DNA from: Euprymna scolopes
Lineage: Eukaryota > Mollusca > Cephalopoda > Sepiida > Sepiolidae
Length of the DNA stretch: 64,000 nt
NCBI GenBank assembly: GCA_024364805.1
Contig: CM044495.1
Span: 46,611,230 to 46,675,229, forward strand
Direction: 5' to 3'
The notes under the pieces were generated by a model that made no database searches, was not told where the DNA came from, and was given only the letters and a program-made list of their open reading frames with translations. This document shows, one piece after another, positions 35,399 through 43,710 of this stretch. Numbering within the stretch: position 1 is the stretch's first letter; every line of letters begins with the position of its first letter. The position numbers and the translations under genes were made by a program.

Positions 35399-35913
35399 TT
35401 TTATAATACCACTTTTATAGAGTCAGTCCCCGATATGGTTGAAACAGTTTACGATATAAAAAAGGATAAGCTTTTTAATATATAGATATACTACTGTCAC
35501 TTATAATAAATATCATGAATCGTAATAATATGAAATAAATAATAAAATATGAATTTACATTATTATTTCATTTGAATTTACGATATAAAAAAGGATAAGC
35601 ATTTCAATAAATAAATATCACATCCATGCTGTCACATTTGTTGATTTTATACGCCTCCTAGCAGCGCCGGGTAGCTCTGCTATGTAACTTTGGATAGAAA
35701 ATATTTTAAATATACGCTAAAGAAAGGTATATATTTTCCCTTCAAATTAAATATGTAATTGTGCGATCGGTCAAAAAAGAATGCTACAGCGTTTTTATTC
35801 TGTTATTTTTATGAGTTTTTAGAAAAGTCTAAGAAATTTGGAGTTCGTTTGGCTCTTAGATCAACCGTTTAACTGCGATGCCGCGACACACAGACACATA
35901 ATTTGCTCTTTAT
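35361..35913 (-). repeat. Dispersed repeat E, copy 1 (Helitron-like part)
   Basis: It begins with (TA)n and TTCTTTTATAATACCACTTT, then GTCAGTCCCCGATATGGTTG, TTTACGATATAAAAAAGGAT, and TTTATACGCCTCCTAGCAGC. It ends CGATGCCGCGACACACAGAC and ACATAATTTGCTCTTTAT. On the minus strand the right edge looks like a Helitron 5' leader (AAAGAGCAAATTATGTGTCT) and GGCGCTGCTAG at 35657 like a 3' end. Copy 2 is at 36749-37185. Copy 1 has an extra AT-rich piece (35490-35625) that repeats the ACGATATAAAAAAGGATAAG phrase internally. Confidence 0.6.
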
Positions 35914-36714
35914 ACAGAGAGCATATCAACCAAATACTTTTTTTTGTATCCGTAATTTTTTTTTTTTTTTTGCTAAGTGTAAGGGGATTGATTCATTTTA
36001 AGCTTTTGAGAGTTGATACATTGATATAGAGGTCAGTGAAATTATGGGCTGTAGGAAAGACAGGATTTGTGATAAATTACTTTACGCCTACAAATTCATT
36101 TTGTATGGATTCAAATTATATGACTGATGTAGTTTATGTGTTGACTTGAACACTTGGGAATTTTATTTGTATGAATGACAATAAATTTAAAACGACGGAT
36201 ATTGGCTATAATACAACCGCTCTATCTCCAAGTCCGACATGCAATTTATCAGACTAACAGAAAAGAAGCTATGCTCTTTTAATGTGTATCGTTTATCAGA
36301 GCGGAGTATTATATTATAATATTTGTGTTTATCAGAAACTCATCTAAATATTAGATAGATAGAAACTGCTTATTTTGTTTCAAACTTCTTATAATCTGTT
36401 TGTTTATTTCATTTATTTTATTAAATTGAAATCTAGTGGTTAAAGGTAGGCTACACACACAGAACATGTTCCAATCGTAACTTTGATGAGCTCGATTACC
36501 TCAGGCGAACACATTAGTGCTTGTTATCTAAGCCAAGAAGTTGTTTTTCTTTCTACGGGAATGCATAAAGAAATTGAGCGTATTAAGACTACGATTGAAA
36601 CATGGTCTGTGTATGTAGCCTATCGAATTGAACAGCTGGAAATGTGAGGCGTGTAATCGCGTGCTCCTCTCAAAAGCAGCTTACATTAACCATAAAAAAA
36701 TCACATGCCACGAG

Positions 36715-36748
36715 CAAAGTGAGCAAAAAACCCAAAAAAACGGAGCCA
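36715..36748 (+). repeat. Left copy of 33-34 bp direct repeat
   Basis: It reads CAAAGTGAGC, an A-run, CCC, an A-run, CGGAGCCA, directly before the (TA)n that opens repeat E copy 2. Confidence 0.8.
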
Positions 36749-37185
36749 TATATATATATATATATATTCTTTTATAATACCACTTTTATGGGGTCAGTCC
36801 CGGATATGGTTGAAGCAGTTTACGATATAAAAAAAGGATAAGCATTTTAATAGTAAGGATGTGATATCTATATGTCACTTTTGTTGATTTTATACGCCTC
36901 CGAGCAGCTCCGGGTAGTTCTGCTATTTACCTTTGGATAGAAAATATTTGAAATATACGCTAAAGCAAGGTACATATTTAATTTGAAGCGAAAATATTTA
37001 ATTGTGCGATCGGTCAAAAAGGAATGCTACAGCGTTTTTTTTTTTATTTCTGTTATTTTTATGTCATTATAATTTTTTACAATGAGTTTTTAGAAAGGTC
37101 TAAGAAATTTGGAGTTCGTTTGGCTCTCAGATCAACCGTTTAACTGCGATGCCGCGACACACAGACACATAATTTGCTCTTTATG
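36749..37185 (-). repeat. Dispersed repeat E, copy 2, bracketed by direct repeats
   Basis: It is collinear with copy 1 from the (TA)n start through TTTGCTCTTTAT. It is flanked by a direct repeat of about 33-34 bases: CAAAGTGAGCAAAAAA ... ACGGAGCCA at 36715-36748 and again at 37186-37218. The repeats differ only where CCC on the left is AAA-like on the right. This looks like an unusually long target duplication, or an unequal-exchange scar. Confidence 0.65.
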
Positions 37186-37218
37186 CAAAGTGAGCAAAAA
37201 AAAAAAAAAACGGAGCCA
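37186..37218 (+). repeat. Right copy of 33-34 bp direct repeat
   Basis: It reads CAAAGTGAGC, an uninterrupted A-run, CGGAGCCA, directly after repeat E copy 2. GAAGTGAAACAAG follows. Confidence 0.8.
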
Positions 37219-37891
37219 GAAGTGAAACAAGTTTTAACGCACAACCTTACCATATGTGTGGCAGACTGTGCAAGTCTAATGCTGGCCTGAAAAGTCATCT
37301 TTGGGCTCATAGGTGTCGCTGAGGATTGACTTGAAAACTATGATGAGGTTGGTGGAGAGCGTTGGTATGGCTAACATCTGTAAAGGCGATGCAATTAGTA
37401 TGTGTGTAGCCGTATGTTTGTATAGATAAATCTTTCAGAAAAAAAAATTGTAATTATGTGCTTATTTCATTGCTCTGCTTTTATTTCAACACGTTTAAAC
37501 AAATGCATTTCCACTTAAAACAGGTAAACGTGGTTAAAATGTATGAATTTTATGTTTCAATAATCATGTAATAATGGTTTGTCGCTTATTAGAAATTATA
37601 TTTGATATGCAAAGAGTTAATGAAAGTTTGTGAAAGAAAAGTTTCGAACGGTTATGATAAAAGGTGCGAAATGTATAAATGGATGTATTAATACACGGAT
37701 AGATAGAAAAACAAATAGCAACATAAAAGCAAATGAAACGCAATAAAATGAATATCAAAGTAGAAAGGTTTCCATGCAGATTGATCAACAAATGCGGATA
37801 ACAAATAAGACCCTTTTTTTTCTTGATAAGTGAAATAATCTTTTGATATAATCATCTTTTTAAATACACAGAGTGAACCTTTGTAGCCTTC

Positions 37892-38217
37892 ACTCACTAC
37901 CCCCTCCTCCCCGATCTGACCCTGCTAGACCAATTCGTTTTGTCATACGTCGAGAACATCATCAACCTGACTTCTTATAACACCAAAGCCAACCTAATCG
38001 CCGCAATGCGCCGAGCTCCCCCTGCGCTTGTGGAAAAGGCATGCTCCCAGATCCGGACCATTATCGTGGCTGAGATTGAGGTTGAAAGCAGCTACCTTTA
38101 ATAGATGATAGTTCTACTACCTAATCAAATTACCTGAATTGATTTCTTAACATTACAGTTTTATTTTAAAACTTTTATTTGTTTTCTTTAGGGCGACACA
38201 TGTATCGTTCCACCCTG
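37892..38217 (+). pseudogene. Mariner-type transposase C-terminal fragment with 3' terminal repeat
   Basis: From about 37910 the translation reads PDLTLLDQFVLSYVENIINL, TSYNTKANLIAAMRRAPPAL, VEKACSQIRTIIVAEIEVES, SYL, then stop at about 38099. This matches the end of a mariner-type DDE transposase. PDLTPLDFFLWGYV is the usual form of the box holding the third catalytic acid, followed by a helical tail ending in ...E.. GYL. Here PL is LL and FFLWG is QFVLS. The 3' flank ends with CGTTCCACCCTG|TA, an inverted terminal repeat with TA. The N-terminal DNA-binding part and the first two catalytic acids are missing. The DNA is GC-richer than its surroundings. It is a strong candidate relative of the element that moved the CAGGGTG MITEs. 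Confidence 0.75.
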
Positions 38218-38330
38218 TATCATACTGAAACTTTAATCTTGCTTGATTTCACATTGAATGCTCTAGATGGGGGAGACAGGTGAATGAAATGGAAATAAAG
38301 TGAGTAGTTATTCTGATGCACGGTATAATC

Positions 38331-38415
38331 ACGTTGACACACCGGTTCTTGTCTGATCAGCAAAGTTAAGCAATGCTGAACCTGGCCACTACTAAAATGG
38401 GTGATTATTGCCCGG
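38331..38415 (+). repeat. 5S-rRNA-headed SINE, head only
   Basis: GACACACCGGTTCTTGTCTG, ATCAGCAAAGTTAAGCAATG, CTGAACCTGGCCACTACTAA and AATGGGTGATTATTGCC follow 5S rRNA from the 5' domain through the C-box. The sequence then changes into the Helitron-like family C end, so the SINE body is missing or was replaced. Confidence 0.65.
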
Positions 38416-38950
38416 TTGTAAAATACGAAATCTGCATTAATCAAAATATAATACATACGCTTAAATATGATATCATATTGGACCCAATATATAGTAATGA
38501 TTTTAAAAAGTTTTTTTTTTTTAATGACCCGTGCACTATCATCAGATATAGAAACTAAAACTTTAATTCCTTTGTTGCAAACATGTCTTCATAGATCAGA
38601 CATGAATGCCAACGTCTAAAAATTAATTACATTATTTTTTAAATTTTATTTGTTGCGGACCAATATCCTCATCTTTTTCTTAGTTGAGGATAATGGTCCG
38701 CAATGAATAAAATTGATAAAACAATATTCATCTCAATAATGAATTCCAATTAAAATAATATAATTAATTACATATTCCTAATGCGATAGTTCGATCTTTT
38801 CCTAGCAAATTCCATTTTTTTAATTTTCACACTTTTGCATCGATTTTCTCCGGCTAAAACGAAAATATAGGTTTGCATGGGTTTGAATACCCTATATATT
38901 AATATTCATGTGTGTATTTTGCGTATCACTCCTCTCTCAGTTTTTAAACA
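38415..38950 (-). mobile_element. Helitron-like family C copy
   Basis: It matches 7795-8300: AAAATACGAAATCTGCATTA, TTGGACCCAATATATAG, ATCATCAGATATAGAAACTA, TTTGAATACCCTATATATTA, and CACTCCTCTCTCAG. It contains a strong hairpin at 38643-38713, absent from the other copy, so that hairpin may be a later insertion. No protein is encoded. Confidence 0.5.
38643..38713. repeat. 71-base hairpin with 29 bp arms
   Basis: ATTTTATTTGTTGCGGACCA + ATATCCTCA pairs with TGAGGATAATGGTCCGCAA + TGAATAAAAT, three mismatches in 29, around a 13-base T-rich loop. The fold resembles a small fold-back element or a miRNA-precursor-like hairpin. No second copy was seen in the window. Confidence 0.8.
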
Positions 38951-39284
38951 AATGTATATTCGCATATATAAATATGTTTAGAAAGAGGTTTGTGTTTACT
39001 ATAACCTTTTTACGCAAGCATTACTCAAGTATAAATCATGTAGAATATCTGCATGAATTTCATTACACGTAATAGTTAACTAAAGATGATCACCCCATAA
39101 GTAAACCGACAAATCTAATAGGGAATTAATTAATATGAATGTTTAAAAGAATATGCAAATTAGTTTGATCTTTTGCAAATGAATGCAATTCCATGACCCA
39201 TATAAAACATTTTTCCATCATTTTCTTTTTAAAAATAAAAACTTTACGTTTTTTAATATGAATATTAATAGACAAAAAAAACAA

Positions 39285-39318
39285 ATTCATAGGAATATAT
39301 ATATATATTCCTATGAAT
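39285..39318. repeat. Perfect 34-base palindrome
   Basis: ATTCATAGGAATATAT is followed by its exact reverse complement, with a TA-repeat centre and no loop. Confidence 0.85.
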
Positions 39319-39680
39319 AATATTAATGTTTATAAATAAATACCTTTTTATTATACATTCGTTTCATGCTTACTAAACGGTCTTCAGTGTGGCTTATGCC
39401 TTTACTGCCTGTCAAATGTTTTGAACCATGAACTCAAAAAACTCGAGTTTCAGCTTCTACTGCTCGACCATCATGACAAACACATTTCAAGGTCTTTTCT
39501 TTAAGATTGTTTTTACGATGCTTGTAAAGTTAGCCAAGGTTGATAACTCACAGGAACATTTTATATTAGTGTGAATGAGGCTTAATAATTATATTTAATA
39601 AATATTTTATATCCAGAAACATATACGCTTTGTTTTCTGACAATTATTGGCATGGCTTATAGATTAAGGATATCGACGAT

Positions 39681-40054
39681 GAGCTTATATAACTCTCACC
39701 TGTCTGTTAAAATGTATGTATGTCGAAAGTTTTAGACATATATACAGAGTCAACAGATTTTCTCAAGATCGATATGGTTTTGAAGTTCGACCTGTAGATG
39801 AGAAATATTGACAACTTGGCTAAAAATATTAATTCCTTCGCCCTCAACTGGGCAGTTTTGTACAGGTAGAGGTCGTTTTTTTTTTCGCCGATATTTTCGA
39901 AATTCATCTCTTTTCGATTGACTAGCCTTAATTTAAACCTTCGTCACTTCCGGTTTTGCGATGGACGCAACGGCAAAGACGTCCCGTTTTTTTTTACATT
40001 CTTTTTCACGTTCTTTTTCTTCTTCGCGGTACAGGTTCGAGCCTGCCTACTATC

Positions 40055-40110
<56 letters not shown>

Positions 40111-40151
40111 CAACACACACCTCTAAACACTTGGAAAACATATTTAACTAG
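39681..40151 (+). mobile_element. Helitron-like family B, copy with 50-base poly-T
   Basis: Family B landmarks are in order: TCTCACCTGTCTGTTAAAAT, CGAAAGTTTTAGACATATAT, GATTGACTAGCCTTAATTTA, TCGTCACTTCCGGTTTTGCG, TTCGAGCCTGCCTAC, a poly-T run (40058-40107) and GCTCAACACACACC. The 3' hairpin is decayed and the copy ends at CTAG (40148-40151), next base C. Frames here are poly-Phe or poly-Lys artefacts. Confidence 0.65.
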
Positions 40152-41000
40152 CCAGGGTGCTCGGTGTTGCCCAAGTCTTCTAAAACATTCATATATCTTA
40201 TCTACATGTGAACTGTAAAATCCAAGCAAGTTTTAAGCTGATGTTATAACAGGCTATATAAAACATGTTATTCCTAAAACTGCAAAGAAAAATGTAAGTT
40301 GTATAATAATTAAACACAGTTTTGTTATTCATATTATTTGGACTACTGTTCTCATTTTGAGTGTCATTTTCACGTTTCGGTCGATGTAACCTCCGACGTT
40401 CTTCGACGTGTATCATGTCGAACTCAGGAATGTTTCGGTCGAACTTGGGAATCTGAATGGAATTTCGAACGGAACCCTTTATTTACCTCACAAGCGTAGC
40501 GTGTTCTCGTTTCGTCAGCCATGACTGGATAGAGTTCCTAATTCGCAATTACATTTTTCGGTAAATTAGAGTACTTGGAAGAAATCAATTGTAAAAACAA
40601 TATTCTCCTGAACGATGAAGGTTCAATCCCCAGTGCGAGCGAGTAAAAATACAATTCCAAATTTCTTAGGAATGTTTCTGTCGAACTTGAGAATTTCGAA
40701 CGGAACGCATTATTAAGTTCTACAAGATAGATCTTAAGAAGGTCGAAGGTTATATCAAATAAATACCCAAGATTAGAATGGTAGTGAATAATACGAATAT
40801 CCAATCAGAAACGAAACATTTTTGTTGATCAATCTTCACGAAGTTGAATCCTTTCTGGAGCTGAAGAGAATTGAAGATAAAGGGGAAGCAAATTTCGACT
40901 GACTGATACGAAAGCAAAAGAATAACATCAAAGAATCTTTAGAAAAGAAAAAAGCAAAAAAAAAGTATATAACAAATAGAATATCATCTCTATCAAACAC
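40148..41000 (-). mobile_element. Helitron-like 3' end and unassigned flank, minus strand
   Basis: On the minus strand GGGCAACACCGAGCACCCTG is followed by GCTAG|T, a typical Helitron 3' terminus at 40148. How far the element extends is unclear. The interval also holds two copies of a phrase, AGGAATGTTTCGGTCGAACT at 40427 and AGGAATGTTTCTGTCGAACT at 40669, each followed by TTTCGAACGGAAC. A possible B-box, GAAGGTTCAATCCCCAG, lies at 40617-40633. Confidence 0.45.
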
Positions 41001-41670
41001 TAGCAGGGAAACACAACGTTGTCGGGGATTGAATGATAATCAACGAATATTTCACCCTCTCATATATTATTGTCATCGAAATCTGTGAAATCGCCGGTTT
41101 TTTCAATCAAATCGATCGATAGCCTGCTCTAGTTGGGAATCGATCGTGGTGAGCCGGGAGTAAGCTGCACATTTTTCTGCAGCCGTGACTTAGTCTACAA
41201 TACATTGTAGTCTACTTGCACTGTAGAGAACCTACTCTTGAATTTTAGATTAATAATTTATAAAAATAATGACGTCTTTTTTATCTTTTAAACAGAAACT
41301 TTTTTGTTTTTATAAAACACAATTGCACCATGATACATCATTTCGAACGTGCCACTGTCATATCCAAGAACTTAATATACCGAGCCATTCTGCTTGTGTG
41401 GTCACAAAATTTCTCAAGTGCACTTGTGATGTAATGCTGTGTAAAGCGTTAGTTTTTGTCAAAATCGCCTGTTCCTTCTTTAATAAGTATCGATAATTGA
41501 AATAATATTATGAAAGATATGGCGATACAAAGCCTATCTATGAACACTGTCATTTCATACGAATGTACTTCATGTGCCTGACAAAAGAATCAGCCTAACC
41601 GTTTCCGAGTCCACAGGAAATGAACTTAGAGACACAAGTGCACAGAGTTACTTTTATATAATAGCAGAGA
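41001..41670 (-). mobile_element. Helitron-like family A, longest copy
   Basis: The minus-strand 3' end is GTTTCCCTGCTAG|T (41001) and the 5' end A|TCTCTGCTATTATATAAAAG (41670), giving about 670 bases with correct Helitron termini at both ends. The family A boxes run in reverse order: TTTCACCCTCTCATATATTA, AATCAAATCGATCGATAGCC, AGTTGGGAATCGATCGTGG, CTGCAGCCGTGACTTAG, then CACAATTGCACCATGATACA and CCACTGTCATATCC. Nothing is encoded. This copy can serve as the family reference. Confidence 0.65.
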
Positions 41671-41760
41671 TTCCGATTAGTATATTCTCTAACGAAATCT
41701 GAAATAATCGAATTCTTCATAATGTCATTGGATTTTTGTAAAATTTATAACAGGATATTT

Positions 41761-41818
41761 ACGGTGGCTAACTGGTAAAGGACGCGGACTAAAAACATAT
41801 AGGGGTACCAAGTTCGAA
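41761..41818 (+). repeat. tRNA-like head fused to a LINE fragment
   Basis: GTGGCTAACTGGTAAAGGAC resembles the tRNA D-arm with an A-box, and AAGTTCGAATGAC a B-box about 45 bases later, as in a tRNA or tRNA-headed SINE. The B-box runs straight into ATGACACCACACTC, which fits the DD of the LINE's YADD-type box. No SINE body follows. It may be a template-switch chimera made during reverse transcription, or a SINE interrupted by the LINE. Confidence 0.5.
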
Positions 41819-42670
41819 TGACACCACACTCTAACAGGCACGGCAGGAAAACAAATGAACACATATCTAAAGAAATGGAAGAAACACTAGAGGACAACCT
41901 CCAATTTGTAGTGGAATGGGGGAAAAAATGGATGGTCACGTTCAATGCTGCCAAGACTAAACTAGTTTCATTCAATAATTACAAGAAACCTTCTCTACCA
42001 CCTATAGCAATGGCCAATGACTCTTTATCTGAGAGTATATCTTTCAAATTCCTTGGCCTAACGTTCACAGGAAACATGAGTTGGAACAATTACATTGAAG
42101 GCATTACCAGGACCGCTGCAAGGAAGCTGGGCTCTCTCTACCGTGCTAGAAAACTACTAACACCCGAAAGTATCCTGTACCTCTATAAGGCCCCATTCGC
42201 CCATGTATGGAGTATTGCTGTCATATTTGGGCTGGTGCATCTGCTACTAGTCTCTCACTCCTGGACAAGGTTCAAAAGAGAGTCGCAAATCTGATAGGCC
42301 CTGAACTGGCATCTAAGCTTCAGCCTCTGTCACATCGACGAAAGGTTGCATCGCTCATACTTGTAGAACAGGCAATTAATGGTGAATGCTCTAACAAACT
42401 GCAAGCACTTGTGCCCCCACGACGTGAACACACTCAACAAACCCGACAGGCTGCTAAATCACACCCCCACACTGTAGAGATCCCTAGATGTTAAAGATCT
42501 TTGTACTTCAGTAGTTTCTCTCCCAGAATCGCTGACGTGCAGAAGTTCAAGTGCAACGTGAACCGACATCTTGCTGCCCAAATCCTTACATAGTACCCGA
42601 GTAGTTGTTGCCTCTTATAGTAGCCCCCTACACCAAAGTGGCAATGTGCCTTGTTTAGGGTGAAAATGTA
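41818..42670 (+). pseudogene. Jockey/CR1-like LINE, C-terminal reverse transcriptase part and 3' end
   Basis: After a DDTTL-like box the translation has ISKEMEETLEDNLQFVVEWG, KKWMVTFNAAKTKLVSFNNY (the W...N..KT..L.F block of non-LTR reverse transcriptase) and FKFLGLTFTGNMSWNNYI (LG). The C-terminal tail is YCCHIWAGASATSLSLLDKV, QKRVANLIGPEL, LQPLSHRRKVASL. Compared with the copy at 45990, one base is missing near 42190 (GCCCCATT versus GCCACCATT), shifting the frame, and about 33 bases are missing near 42529 (the RLWNSFPN region). The 3' end holds CCAAAGTGGCAATGTGCC and an A-rich tail at about 42660-42690. It is dead and 5'-truncated at the active-site box. Confidence 0.8.
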
Positions 42671-43039
42671 ATAAACATAAATAAAAAAAATGCAGTTTGT
42701 TTCACAGAAACTCTTTCATCAAACCCACACCTGACCTTATGTCTAGATGTATTTGCTATGTTCTCGTATGTTATTTCATCTACATGTTAAATAACCAGAC
42801 AAGAAGAAAATGTTGGTTACAAAAATCTATAGTAATTTACACTCGAAGAAAATTTATCATGCTTAACCAGAAAGAATTGTTAGTTATTATATTAAAGCTG
42901 AGTTTACCAATGTTTTTTCCCTCTAGCATTTTTATATAATCACACAAACTACGTGTTAAAATCTTTTAAGCTGAAGATTAGTTAATTCAAGGTTTTCAAA
43001 CAAAACTTAATCAACAGAACAATTGTTTATTACATTTGT

Positions 43040-43710
43040 ATTTATCACGTTCACCCTCTACTACTATGGTGTTTAATAATCTGGGCGACATCACCATATC
43101 TGCTCGTGATGTTGCCATGCTTATAAAAGACATTGATGCTAACAAAGTAATTGGTTCTTAGAATATTTCAATGTTCTATAAACACTAAAACCGGAACCAG
43201 CACTACATTTTGCAAAGCTGTTCAATCGATGCCTGAAAGAGAAATGCTTTCAAACACCATGGACAACCTTATTAGTGTGATCTTTGGTGTTTTTAATTAC
43301 TGAACAATCTTCCGCATTTCAGTACAACCTAATCTGTCTCCTGTTCATCATGAGTAAGCTACTTGAATCTGTACTACATAGAGCAATTGTCAAACGCCTC
43401 AGCAGGTAAACCTTACTCAGTGACAAACAATATGGCCTCCATCCATAGAGATCTACAGCAGCTGATGTACTGACTGTAATTTCACATAAGAGCAGTGAAT
43501 CTATCACTGAGGGATTCCTCGATAAGGCAATATTAAAGGCGTTCGACAGTTTGGCATGAATGTCTATTTCTCAAGATCTCCAGCTATGGAATATTTGAAA
43601 ATGTATGTTTAGTCTTATTTGTATACTAATGGATCACCAATTATTATGACCTAGGAGTCATTCAGTTATAAGGTTGAAAGGAATCATCAGTTGAAGGATA
43701 ATTGCCTCAA
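43040..43710 (+). pseudogene. Same LINE, N-terminal half of reverse transcriptase domain
   Basis: In broken frames I read LFNRCLKEKCFQTPWTTL, then QYNLICLLFIMSKLLESVLH (family pattern Y.PISLL..MSKLLE), RAIVKRLSR, TLLSDKQYGLHP (LS..QYGFRP), STAADVLTVISH, and GILDKAILKAFDSLA (family: ALDISKAFD.VWH, where KAFD is conserved and the first catalytic acid lies just before it). The order of blocks is correct for a non-LTR reverse transcriptase, with numerous stops and frame changes. It may be the upstream part of the copy at 45990, separated by about 2.3 kb of other DNA. Confidence 0.65.

Noticed and set aside
39918-40218. Overlapping frames with poly-Phe or poly-Lys
   Set aside because: They are created by the 50-base poly-T of a Helitron-like element.
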